From positions 69,135,149 through 69,199,148 of the forward strand of contig JALMQS010000099.1 of the NCBI GenBank assembly GCA_024734495.1: DNA of 64,000 nucleotides, given 5' to 3'. The position numbers were made by a program, and so were the translations under genes. Source of the stretch: Forficula auricularia. Its lineage: Eukaryota; Arthropoda; Insecta; Dermaptera; Forficulidae. The notes beneath the pieces were generated by a model. It was not told the DNA's origin. It saw only the letters and a list, made by a program, of their open reading frames with translations, and did not search any database. Below, piece by piece: positions 57,901 to 64,000 of this stretch. The number at the start of each line of letters is the position of its first letter. The stretch's first letter is position 1.

Positions 57901-60900
57901 TAATCTGTACACCTACTTCCACTTGTACTTCCAAGTATTCCTAAGTATTTCCAAGTACTTCCAAATATTTCCAAGTAATTCCAAATATTTCAAAGTAATT
58001 CCAAATATTTCCAAGTAATTCGAAATATTTCCAAGTACTTCCACATGTTTCCAAGTACTTCCACATGTTTCCAAGCACTTTCAAATATTTCCAAGTACTT
58101 TAAAATATAATTGAAAAGTTTTTGTTTTGCCGAGAGTAGCAGAGTTGTTGATTCACAAAGAGAAACAAAGACGTTGTCCTCTGCTTGATGCAAATAAACA
58201 TACACACAAATATATCTAGATGATATATCTGTATATTTATTATTTATTTGTTTGAGACTATAGTTTTGAAGACTTGGTCTTCATCATCAGTCTTTTTTAA
58301 TTATAAATGTTTGTTTTTCATGGAGTCAATATCGTATGGATATTGAAAATTTGGTGTTCCTTCCTCACTGGTGGTCAGCTTTTCTTTATTGGTTCTAAGC
58401 TGACCACCAGTGAGGAAGGAACACGAAATTTTCAATATCCATACGATATTGACTCCATGAAAAACAAACATTTATAATTAAAAAAGACTGATGATGAAGA
58501 CCAAGTCTTCGAAACTATAGTCTCAAACAAATAAATAATATATATGCAGATATATCATCTAGATATATTTGTGTGTATGTTTATTTGCATCAAGCAGGGG
58601 ACAAACTCTTTTGTTTCTCTTTGTACTTTCAAATATTTCCAAGTACTTCCAAAATACTTCCAAAGAGGTATACACCTACTTCCAATCGCGGATCACCCTT
58701 CGTATGACACTAAGCGTTCTGTAATTGTGTAGCATAGCATATCGTCGCCTTACAGTGTAAACCTGCTTAATCCATTTTTTATCATATATGACATATTAAT
58801 ACCATTCAAAAGAAAAAGAGAAGCAGCATCGTCCAAGTAAAAATGCTACTTAAAATTACGATCGTAAGTTGTAGAAAAAAAATGTGAAAAATAGTTTCTT
58901 TTCATAACAACAATATTAATTTTTGTTTGTTTTTCTCTGCCCTGTAAAATTTCCTTGTTGAGAGTTAGCGGGTTTACACTCTAAGGCGACGATATGAATT
59001 TCTCATCTCTCTACAACAAATCACAATTTCAAAATATTACTGCATTATATATTACAGTTTCTAAATTTTAAATAATTGAAAAGTATATTTACAATTAATA
59101 AAAATGATTTCTTTTTTTTTATTTTAGGAGCCAGAAATTAGCGTCTATGATTGGTCAGAACCAATAAACCGAGAACCCTATCCAGGTAATGGAAATAATA
59201 GGATCTTAAGTAATAATAATAATGGAAGGAATCGAAATAGAAATACGAGGCCGAATAATCTCTGGACCGACAACGATCAGGAGGAGAGACCGATTTGGGA
59301 TCGTGAAATAAACATCAATAATAATCAACCAAGACGAGAACCATCAGGGTTTAATAGAAATCCTTCATGGCAAGAAAATCCTCGAGTCTCTGAAGAAGAT
59401 TTAATCGAGGATAGACAACCAGCAACTGCTCGGCCGCAAAGAAATCCAGAGCCTCTTCAATCCAACGCACAATTGCCTCCAAATAGTATTATCCTAAGGA
59501 GAAAAGTGGGTCTAAAAAGTCTAGAAAGTAAGTCAAATTCTTTATCTTTTACTCACAAATAACATTAGATACACATCTAAGATTAATTAAGCTCATTTTG
59601 AATACATAAAGCTTGTTTTAGAGATTAATCTGGTGGATTTTGGTAATGTTTTTTTTTTAACAATTTCCTATTTATTTATTTATTTGTTTATTTATTTATT
59701 TAGCTGTTTATCTAGTTTTACGGACACGATGTCCAATACAGAAAAAGAAACATATACAGGATACAATATTAAAACAATATAGATATAATAAAATAACAGA
59801 TAGGTATCAGAGAGAAAAAACAAACTTATTACACTGAAGTGGTTTTTACAATGTGGCTGATGGTTTTAAGATGATTTTTTTGAGTTGGTGAGGAGTTGTG
59901 CTGGAAAGGTCAAGATTGGTCGAGTGTTTATTTGCTAGTGTTTGAATTCTGTCAATGGCGTTGGTTTTACCGAAGTTAGTCGAGTGATGTGGAACTACAA
60001 ACATATCTTGGGATCTCGTGCTATGTGATGGGATTCTAAAATTTAGCTTAGATAGAATTTTTGGACACACGATTTTCCCAGAAATAAGTTTAAGCAGGAA
60101 GGAAATGTCATTGTAATCACGACGTTGTTCCAGTGTGTTGAGGCCTATGTGAAATCAGGGCAAAAATTGGTCCATTGGATCCTCTGCTTATCGTAAGAGG
60201 TGACTAAAAGGGGTTGAGCTTGTTGTTAAACCTCATAAAAAATCACAAGTTTCGAAATCCCAAATATATGTAGCCCAATCGAAACGACCCTGCTCAAGAA
60301 GAACTCACTGGCTCATGAAATACGATATCCTTCTACAGATCAATAGACTCAGAGAAAGGCCAAGCCTTAAGACTGAGTAATAATGTGCGAAAACAAATTG
60401 AACAGTAGTTCCACTATGAGACTTTTAGAAGGGATTGTCATACCATAATGATGATGGTGATATTTTGAACCAAAGCGTCACTCCATTTAGTAGCACAGAA
60501 GATTCATATTTTGCTAGTTGAACTAAACAGAAGTCTACCAGATCAATCGCTAAAATACGCATATAATTATTTAAATTCTAATATCCTGTTTTTTGACTTG
60601 TGCGGTTATTTAGAAGTTTCAATTCTGTTGGTCACAAGAGTTCTAAAACTCACATATTACAAGATAAACTCAATAATCCTCTTCAAAGTCCCACCTACGC
60701 TATTTTCAGATATAAAAACACTCTTTGCAGTCAATTAAAAAACAAATTCAATAAAACCATTTGCCAAATTATTTTGAGCTTTGTTATTTAAATAATTTAA
60801 TTGATGAAGTTGCGCGTTTTTGTCAAAAAACACGTTAGTCTAAGATCCCTACTTAGGTCGGCCTTCACCTATCGAGTTTCCTAATGAAATTAATATTTTG

Positions 60901-63423
60901 ATAATATAATATATTAATAAACAAAACTTGATAGGGTCGACATCTAATTTCCTTACATAGCTATTTTTAATACAAAAATTAAAGTTGCTAATTTTATTAC
61001 ATACATGTAGTTATCGAGTTTCCGGATAAATATATTACCAATCGAGAGTAAGATATGTATATAAAATGCCATCGATTTTCCCTGCATAAGTACAGGTAGA
61101 CATGGTATTAACAGGTAACATCGAATTAGTATTTTGTAGTTATAGAATTTCTTTTATTGTTAAATATGAAAATGTAAATAATTTTATTGTAAATTAATTA
61201 ATTAATTTTATTTTTTGATTATTTTTATTTTTATTTTATTTTTTATCAAAAATAGCTACGTAGAGAAATTGGATGTCGACCCTATCAAGTTGTTTCTTTA
61301 TTAATATATTATATCAATATATTAATTTCATCAGGAAACTCGATAGGTGAAGGTCGACCTAAGTCGGGATCTTGTACTACTTTGAAAATAATTAAATTTT
61401 CTTATCAATGCTTAGAAAAAAAAGTAATTATCCGACTAAAACTAAAATTTGATAATCAAATGTAACACCAAAAAAATCTATTTATAGTACTGAAGATATT
61501 CAAATAAATTTAAGGCAATCAGAAAAGATTAGTGTTGTTTATCTGATTGAAAGTCCAAAATCGATCCCATATCAGTTAAAAACTCTGTGAATTCATGAAT
61601 TTTAACATTTCAATTGGATAAAGCATGTTAATTACGGAGATATAAGCCATGCTCTTTTAGCCTGTGAGCTTCGGAGGCATAAAATAGACCGACTATTTTT
61701 TAAAATTAGAAAAGAAATTGAGTTCCCCACTTATGCAGGGGTCCTCTTAGCTTCTCTCTCTGACGGGGGCATACTGGCAGAAACAGTCATCAAACACATA
61801 ATTTCAATTGGGTTCGAACTATAATTAAACATATTTTTGCTAGATATCATCCTTTCTTGACTCGGATATTTTAATTAATTTATCTATTAGCATTTTTATC
61901 TAGATATATAGCTTATAAAAAATGTATAGGTTCCATCACATAGTCAATTTTTACTATATATTAATTTTTCTAGTGATGTTAGACTAAGTAACTTGTTAAA
62001 ACAAGTCTTCTGTTTTATCCCTCATTGAAGGGACTTATGAACAAGTACGTTCTTTATTGCTCTATATTCGTCGGCCATTCGTGATGCCCTTTGGGTGGTT
62101 GCGGAGGGATCGGTTTGGGATGCTCTGCTTGCCCTACTGTGCCCCCGAGCGGCCCGCCTTAGGGATCAGCATTTGAGGGCTGGCGAATTTATGGAAAATA
62201 TGAACGAATACGATCGGCTGGCTAAATGGGCATCTATGTTCCCGAGGCCAATAAAAAGAAAAAAAGAAAAAAAAAGCATGTTAAACAATTTGATAAAACA
62301 CACCTTTTAATCTTATATTTAATTTTTTTTTCTTTTTCAGTGTGTAAAAAATTTTGCAAGAAATCGATTATCCCCCTCTCTATCGGCTTTGCCTCTCGAT
62401 TTGGTGGTACTGATACTAACCTTGACCCTCTGATAGTTGGAGGTCGAGAATCAAAAGAGAAGGAATTCCCACATATGGTAGGTTATTTTTTTTACTTTTT
62501 TTTTTGTTTAACAAGTAATTAAATACGAAAAAGAAAGGGTCACATCTTAAATATTGGTAGATATCAATATAAATTATAAATGTCAGAAGATTTTACCGCC
62601 TCAGGTGACGTACCCGAGCGCCAAGCCTGCTTTCTGTGCAATTGGCCTAACCCTAGAGCCGAAATTCCTACTGATATATATATAAAAATGCAAAGAATAA
62701 AAAAACTTCTGATATATAATTTAAACATAGATATCTACCAAGATTTAAGATTCAACGATTTCTTTTTCGTATTTATATTCATGAAAAAATTTAATATGTT
62801 TCACCAAGAACCTACACCATTCTCCCTTAACAAAATTGTATCTTTTAATTTAATTTCACTTATGTTTTGTTTTTTAAATTCAAAAATTATCATACAATAT
62901 TTATTGAATATGTTAGTTTAAGAGTTAATGGAACAAATTAAATGAATATTTGTAAAAATTTTACAAATAATTTGCTATTTAATAAAGTTTTTATTAGTGG
63001 GTCGATTTTTTTGAACCCTAGTACATTATGAATAAATTATGAAGCTGGCCAAATGAATTTTTTCCGAGGCCATAAAAAAAAATTATGTTTATAAATATTC
63101 TATAAAAATTAATTATTCTTTGAAAGTATTTATTTTTAAGGAAATTACCATAATTATGTTTTATAATACTCGTTCAATCATGTTATAAGAATTTGTCCCT
63201 TGTCGGTTTTTAGACAAAATTTATGTTTTCAATGATAAGGAAAAATAGAAATAAAGTAAAGTTTCGAATTCAAATCCAATAATCTAATTATTATTAAATG
63301 TTCTGAATTACAGGCAGCGATCGGCTATGGTCCAGCAGAAAACATAGAGTGGAGATGTGGAGGGAGCTTAATTAGTGAATTATATGTACTGACAGCCGGT
63401 CACTGTGTACAAACAAGATCCAG
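40047..63423 (+). CDS. Gene 2: CLIP-domain (CLIPC, snake-like) serine protease zymogen, 3' end outside the window
   Basis: Model: 40047-40122, 55779-56086, 59128-59527, 62341-62477, 63314-63423, continuing to the right. The 1031 nt visible encode about 343 residues. Layout: signal peptide, clip domain (six Cys, residues 29-64), a long Asn/Arg-rich linker to about 261, activation site between L292 and I293 (IVGG), and catalytic His337. Leu at P1 points to the CLIPC group (snake, persephone-like), whose members relay Toll or melanisation signals after cleavage by an upstream protease. The Asp and Ser exons are missing only because the window ends. Intron 1 is 15.6 kb and full of transposons. 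Gene 1, 20 kb upstream, is its tandem paralogue. Confidence 0.87.
40208..40620 (+). mobile_element. TTAA-type element, right part missing
   Basis: It starts TTTAAGGTAGTTGTTCCTCC and matches the first 420 bp of the 32861 copy, then breaks into a partial type F foldback (40630-40730, GTATTTCGGGGTATAAGCCC). The flanks AGAAACTTTTTA and TAAAAAGTTTCTA are inverted, so it probably inserted into an older foldback. Confidence 0.6.
40951..41236. mobile_element. hAT-type MITE with expanded 20-bp minisatellite
   Basis: Ends CGAGGGGTGAACCGCGA and TCGCGGATCACCCCTCG are inverted; 8-bp flanks CTTTACTA/CTTTACCA. The inside is a run of TACTTCCAAATATTTCCAAG units (20 bp, about nine). It inserted in the end of a G-rich-family element (GGCCATCCACAT.ACTTTAC). 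Confidence 0.85.
41840..41985. repeat. Near-perfect palindrome, arms about 70 bp
   Basis: AGGTTAAAAATAAAATGAGA to TAATTATTTCT is mirrored exactly around 41912. The bases before it match 5185-5240, where TTTTTAACCTAAAAT follows without the palindrome. Confidence 0.75.
42158..43068 (+). mobile_element. TTAA-type element, nearly complete, with a 200-bp insertion
   Basis: It runs from TAAAGGTAGATGTTTC to GCAAAACAACTACCTTAA. Compared with the 40208 and 50133 copies, 42362-42561 is extra and ends in the GC-rich terminus family (GAGACGCTCCCCGCCAGGGG, GTCAGCTAG). Confidence 0.7.
43070..43600. other. Intron DNA, nothing recognised
   Basis: AT-rich gene 2 intron 1 sequence with no ORF or repeat match noticed. 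Confidence 0.35.
43616..43926. mobile_element. MITE with GGTCCATAAATTACGTCACA ends
   Basis: The left end GGCGGTCCATAAATTACGTC is inverted at the right (GACGTGATTTATGGACGGCG). The inside has TGTGACGTCACAA and G runs. A second copy is split at 44240-44755. Confidence 0.7.
43974..44150. repeat. Type A foldback, core deleted
   Basis: Arms GAAGGAGACAATAAA.GAGTGTGTCTTCTGCTGG are mirrored. The centre is only ACGAGACTATAGTTTCGTT, so the CTGATGA/stem II part is missing. The right end has CTGCTACTCTCGGCAAAA. Confidence 0.75.
44240..44755. mobile_element. Second GGTCCATAAATTAC MITE, split by an 18-kb-type repeat
   Basis: 44240-44390 and 44645-44755 together resemble the 43616 MITE in inverted orientation. 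44395-44635 is instead the repeat seen at 18440-18680 reversed. Hence the MITE is older than its insert. Confidence 0.6.
45240..45430. repeat. Type F foldback fragment
   Basis: It mixes a left arm like that of 48178 (GAAATAAAACTCAAAGAGGTTT) with a right arm like that of 17162 (AAGTCTCTCCAAAAATAAATTC) and a GATGGGTTAGCCACCCGAAAT core. It may be a recombinant of two foldback subtypes. Confidence 0.55.
45625..46275. repeat. Foldback with a long (TA)n centre
   Basis: AGACCAAAATAAAACCCAAAT on the left is mirrored by ATTTGGGTTTTGTTTTGGTCT on the right, with imperfect arms of about 240 bp (GGTTGAATTACGG, CAACATTTTTGTC). The centre 45883-45970 is almost pure TA. Confidence 0.75.
46795..47515 (+). 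mobile_element. G-rich-repeat TE family copy in gene 2 intron 1
   Basis: Start TATCATACAGGGTATGGTCA, GTCTGTCCGTCCG repeats, two G-run units, end GGCCAGGTTGTATGGTAAAG to CACGTCAGCTTATTT. It aligns with 30955-31690. Confidence 0.7.
48175..48400. repeat. Type F foldback with duplicated core
   Basis: AAAGGGTGTGTAGTTTCACA is inverted at the right end (TGTGAACTACACACCTTT). The minus strand carries CTGATGA, T, GGA..TCC stem, GAAATATATTG, and the TTTCGGATTATTAGTCCATC unit is tandemly duplicated. Confidence 0.7.
48654..49899 (+). mobile_element. hAT element (deletion derivative) with transposase tail
   Basis: Ends TAGAGACCGGATT and AATCCGGTCTCTA are inverted and begin with the hAT-like TAGAG; 8-bp flanks GTCATCAT/GTCATCGT differ at one base. 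Both subterminal regions are full of TTGCATATT motifs, possible transposase binding sites. At 1246 bp it is too short for a full transposase. Confidence 0.85.
49054..49206 (+). pseudogene. hAT transposase C-terminal dimerisation fragment
   Basis: A 50-codon frame contains APRTSVDVERSFSSYKSIL then SDRRHNNLKII and a stop. (T/S)SVDVERSFS.YK.ILSDRR is the typical hAT dimerisation motif. It lies within the 48654-49899 element. The catalytic domain is gone. Confidence 0.85.
50133..51287 (+). mobile_element. TTAA-type element interrupted by a type A foldback
   Basis: From TTAAGGCAGTTATTTC to GCGAAACAACTACCTTAA, matching 42158-43068 outside the insert at about 50405-50815. The insertion point is within ATTAAACAATA, which appears on both sides. 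Confidence 0.75.
50405..50815. repeat. Type A foldback with 11-bp target duplication
   Basis: It starts TTCACAAAGAGAAACAAAGA and ends CAAAACAAAAACTTTTCA, flanked by ATTAAACAATA on both sides. The sister TTAA elements show the unoccupied site. The core on + is CTGATGA (50641-50647), T, GAAGAC-CAA-GTCTAC, GAAAC, TATA, GTC, with one stem mismatch. Confidence 0.8.
51664..52132. mobile_element. hAT-type MITE with minisatellite, split by a type C foldback
   Basis: 8-bp flanks TATATAGG are identical (51656-51663 and 52133-52140). Ends are CTAGGGGTGAACCGCGA and GGATCACCCCTCG. The 20-bp units (TACTTCCAAATATTTCCAAG) are broken at about 51833 and resume at about 52067. Confidence 0.85.
51833..52066. 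repeat. Type C foldback inside the minisatellite
   Basis: AATTAAGTGGATATCGATGA is mirrored by TCATCGATATCCACTTAAT. Both arms have GAAGAAGATAATTTACACTA. On + CTGAAGA (51962-51968), A, GGA..TCC, GAAACGTTGG; the left arm holds the reverse. Confidence 0.8.
52140..52995. other. Intron DNA with one unassigned ORF patch
   Basis: 52700-52865 reads through DSIATYLERALMNRKNL and LTFMKDDPHLGQRY in one frame. It has a protein-like composition but no family I recognise. No splice context links it to gene 2. Confidence 0.35.
52999..53075 (+). mobile_element. hAT-like terminus fragment
   Basis: CAGTGTTTTTCAACCTTTTT followed by CATGACGCGACCCCC resembles the ends of hAT elements whose TIRs read CAGTG.TT.TCAACC. 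No partner end was found. Confidence 0.5.
53160..54120. repeat. GAAGTCGGT foldback repeat
   Basis: AAAACCGACTTCAAAAAATT at 53716 is mirrored at about 54080-54100, and GAAGTCGGTGCCAAACA at about 53859 is mirrored at 53940-53960. The arms are about 175 bp. A lone GACTTCCAATAAGGAGGAGG end at 53170 matches 300-340. Confidence 0.7.
54170..55340. repeat. Tandem duplication of a unit with inverted GCCTGCCAGGC motifs (period about 715 bp)
   Basis: ATTATCGAAAAATGTATTAT.. through GCCCTAGATGTTATTGAAAT at 54170-54545 returns at 54886-55270 with moderate divergence. Each unit contains two GGGCCTGCCAGGCC blocks and CACAAAGTCA / TGACTTTGTG inverted pairs. The spacer 54546-54880 contains a block related to 36180-36360. 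Confidence 0.7.
55385..55650. repeat. Type A foldback with well-formed hammerhead-like core
   Basis: Arms ATTGAAGGAGACAATAAAAG and its mirror. On + CTGATGA (55509-55515), A, GAGGGC-CAA-GCCCTC (55517-55531), GAAAC (55532-55536), TATA, GTC (55541-55543). AC and GU around TATA can form a two-pair stem III. It ends 130 bp before the gene 2 clip exon. Confidence 0.8.
55779..56086 (+). CDS. Gene 2 exon 2: clip domain
   Basis: The acceptor TTGTTTTAG is followed by a phase 1 entry and then six Cys in the order C-x9-C-x5-C-x8-C-x8-CC, ending IVCCP. The C-x5-C and adjacent CC are the hallmarks of arthropod clip domains (three disulfides). A Pro/Asn/Arg-rich tail follows, to a phase 0 donor GTAATT. Clip domains bind cofactors or upstream proteases in haemolymph cascades. 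No equivalent exon is visible in gene 1. Confidence 0.9.
56368..56717. mobile_element. hAT-type MITE with minisatellite, intact
   Basis: Identical 8-bp flanks TGTTCACC (56360-56367, 56718-56725). About fourteen 20-bp units. On the minus strand the array stays open in two frames (KYLEVLGNIWKYLEIFGSTW type repeats), which is a by-product, not a gene. Confidence 0.88.
56900..57200. ncRNA. Type B foldback with a hammerhead-like fold including a perfect outer stem
   Basis: On +, TTAAATGGGCCA (57125-57136) precedes CTGAAGA (57137-57143), A, GTCAA/TTGAC stem II (57145-57149, 57156-57160), GAAAC (57161-57165), GTC (57166-57168), then TGGCCCATTTAA (57169-57180), which pairs with the first segment over 12 bp. 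The left arm (56935-56990) holds the reverse-oriented copy. Stem III would be only AC/GU with no loop, so a dimer may be needed. Confidence 0.6.
57385..57435 (-). ncRNA. Degenerate hammerhead-like core
   Basis: Minus strand: CTGATAA, T, GGGAC..GTC, GAAACGTCTC. One conserved G of the core is A here, so it is unlikely to be active. The surroundings (57430-57860) show no other feature. Confidence 0.3.
57879..58702. mobile_element. hAT-type MITE with minisatellite, split by a type A foldback
   Basis: Flanks TATGACCT/TATGACAC (six of eight). The 20-bp array is interrupted near 58109 and resumes at 58625. TACTTT borders the insert on both sides. Confidence 0.8.
58109..58625. repeat. Longest type A foldback, with unique centre
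   Basis: Arms are about 230 bp: the TTCACAAAGAG end, both hammerhead-like cores (minus at 58255-58296, plus at 58488-58522), ATTGACTCCATGAAAAACA, and an added central pair AGCTGACCACCAGTGAGGAA / mirrored. The right end stops early at TTTCTCTTTG. Confidence 0.8.
58703..59127. other. Gene 2 intron 2 end: one inverted pair
   Basis: CATATCGTCGCCTTA.AGTGTAAACC at 58738-58763 is mirrored at about 58967-58998 (GGTTTACACTCTAAGGCGAC). This is a possible MITE of about 260 bp. No coding sequence before exon 3. Confidence 0.5.
59128..59527 (+). CDS. Gene 2 exon 3: Asn/Arg-rich linker
   Basis: Phase 0 entry after TATTTTAG, 133 codons, phase 1 exit at GTAAGT. The segment is low complexity (runs of Asn, RNRN, many Pro, Gln and Arg) and is probably disordered. 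It shares PIW(D/E)RE and the terminal RRKVGLKSLES with gene 1 exon 2 but is about twice as long. The linker has therefore expanded in gene 2 or shrunk in gene 1. Confidence 0.85.
59660..60155 (-). pseudogene. 5'-truncated LINE 3' end (RT C-terminal tail)
   Basis: The minus-strand frame from about 60150 to 59848 reads FHIGLNTLEQRRDYNDISFL, LISGKIVCPKIL, FRIPSHSTRSQDMF and ends before a 3' UTR with AAAT/TAAA repeats (59672-59702). The order LE.RR..D, FR(I/V)P...TR..D.F is typical of LINE ORF2 tails. No frame break is visible in this part. The clade is uncertain. Confidence 0.7.
60160..60840. other. Gene 2 intron 3: block shared with 28.0 kb, then unassigned DNA
   Basis: 60165-60220 (TCCTCTGCTTATCGTAAGAGG.GACTAAAAGG) is a diverged match to 28040-28080. 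Overlapping 60-75-codon ORFs at 60511-60791 have no recognised motif. Confidence 0.4.
60845..61385. repeat. Inverted repeat with 130-bp arms and 270-bp spacer
   Basis: AGATCCCTACTTAGGTCGGC, TTCACCTATCGAGTTTCCT and GATAGGGTCGACATC at 60841-60960 are mirrored at 61263-61378. The spacer is AT-rich and non-coding. No terminal motif or duplication was clear. Confidence 0.65.
62060..62275 (+). other. GC-rich coding-like patch just upstream of gene 2 exon 4
   Basis: One frame from about 62068 reads SSAIRDALWVVAEGSVWDAL then LLALLCPRAARLRDQHLRAG and NEYDRLAKWASMFPRP, then runs into AAAG repeats. GC content and codon use are unlike the surroundings. It has no splice acceptor that would keep gene 2 in frame. 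It may be a captured gene or TE fragment; I do not recognise the family. Confidence 0.4.
62341..62477 (+). CDS. Gene 2 exon 4: pro-segment Cys and activation site
   Basis: After a CTTTTTCAG acceptor the frame gives M/CKKFCKKS, then DPL followed by IVGGRESKEKEFPHM, and a phase 0 donor GTAGGT. The activating cut would fall between Leu292 and Ile293. It is close to gene 1 exon 3 but carries a six-codon-longer middle part. Confidence 0.9.
62478..63313. other. Gene 2 intron 4: repeat ends only
   Basis: 62797-62830 has the TTTCACCAAGAACCTACACC terminus of the type F group without a foldback beside it. 62590-62680 is a short GC-richer block with no match seen. Confidence 0.4.
63314..63423 (+). CDS. 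Gene 2 exon 5: catalytic His exon (last visible exon)
   Basis: It reads AAIGYGPAENIEWRCGGSLI and then VLTAGHC with catalytic His337. TAGHC replaces the usual TAAHC. Length (110 nt) and phase 2 exit equal gene 1 exon 4. The remaining exons must lie right of base 64000. Confidence 0.9.
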
Positions 63424-63620
63424 GTAATTATTTTTAATTAAAAAAAACTATTTTTAGACCTTTCCTTAAGTCTATGTGTTTTGAATTGATAAATTTACAA
63501 TCACATACATGAAATTATCCCATACACATTTATCATTTAGTTCAACGGTCCCTAAACTCTGTTTTCATGCGACCCATAATTAAGAGAACATTTTTCTCTA
63601 TATCTTAATATATATAAAGA

Positions 63621-63900
63621 GGGGTCGGTAGCGCATTCGGTTAAATCACCAACTTTTCTAATCCGATTTGGAGAACATCAACCTAGACTTCATCAGTACG
63701 ATCCCAGCAAAGTGAATTTATTTGAAAATAATAAAAAACAGGCCCCTCGGCTCCAGAAACTGACAATCTCTGGTTCTACAAAACCTCGCGCATGCGCGTA
63801 ACAAGCAACCATGAATCGTGAGAGGAAAAAACAAGATTACCCCAGGTGGTAACCAATCCACCCACCCTCGAGTGGCAACCGGGCATTCAGATTCTTCACC
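63621..63900 (+). mobile_element. Probable tRNA-derived SINE or tRNA-like repeat at the right edge
   Basis: GGTCGGTAGCGCATTCGG fits a Pol III A box, and ACGATCCC about 60 bp on resembles a degenerate B box. A non-tRNA body follows. It is not a tRNA gene: the cloverleaf arms do not pair. Its 3' boundary is not clear. Confidence 0.4.
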
Positions 63901-64000
63901 ATCACGAAGTCAAGGAAAAAATAATGGAAGAATAACGCCAAAAATCCTTACATACCTGGACACCTTTAACATCAACACACTCATCCGGCCAGGAAAAATT

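Overview
The window looks like AT-rich insect nuclear DNA. It has spliced genes with GT-AG introns, tRNA-derived SINEs, TA-rich microsatellites and dense transposon debris. The order cannot be fixed from sequence alone.

Host genes: two paralogous CLIP-type (CLIPC, snake-like) serine protease zymogen genes lie head to tail on the + strand. Gene 1 (4410-20661, seven exons, 376 codons predicted) is complete from signal peptide to stop and keeps the His/Asp/Ser triad. However, it has no recognisable clip-domain exon and carries Asn instead of Asp at the bottom of the S1 pocket. Gene 2 (from 40047, running past the right edge) has a signal peptide, a clip domain, an Asn/Arg-rich linker, the activation site (Leu before IVGG) and the catalytic-His exon; its last exons are outside the window. 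Matching first exons, exon phases, linker ends and catalytic exons show that the two arose by duplication. Both upstream regions contain a Rel/NF-kB-like motif, which fits an immune Toll/melanisation cascade protease, but this is inference.

Mobile DNA: the main coding element is an apparently intact R4/Dong-like non-LTR retrotransposon on the minus strand (ORF 21955-25602, 1215 aa) with Myb-like, RT, CCHC and restriction-like endonuclease motifs. It sits in a TAA microsatellite next to two further truncated copies. Other coding relics are a hAT transposase tail inside a 1.25-kb hAT element with 8-bp target duplications, a Tigger/pogo-like remnant with TA duplications, two decayed LINE 3' ends and a possible gag fragment. 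There are also tRNA-derived SINEs with clear target duplications.

Non-coding families fill the rest. One is a hAT-type MITE with 8-bp duplications, some copies of which hold an expanded 20-bp minisatellite. One is a TTAA-flanked element of about 0.9 kb. One is a TE family with an internal G-rich repeat. The largest set is long foldback elements. Many foldbacks from otherwise unrelated families carry the same core, CUGANGA - one extra base - stem II - CGAAAC/U, which resembles a type I hammerhead ribozyme. One copy near 57.1 kb also has a perfect outer stem.

Other oddities are a run of nine heat-shock-element pentamers at 29314-29356 with no heat-shock gene nearby, a palindrome of about 730 bp at 38.2-39.0 kb, and many nested insertions that allow relative dating.
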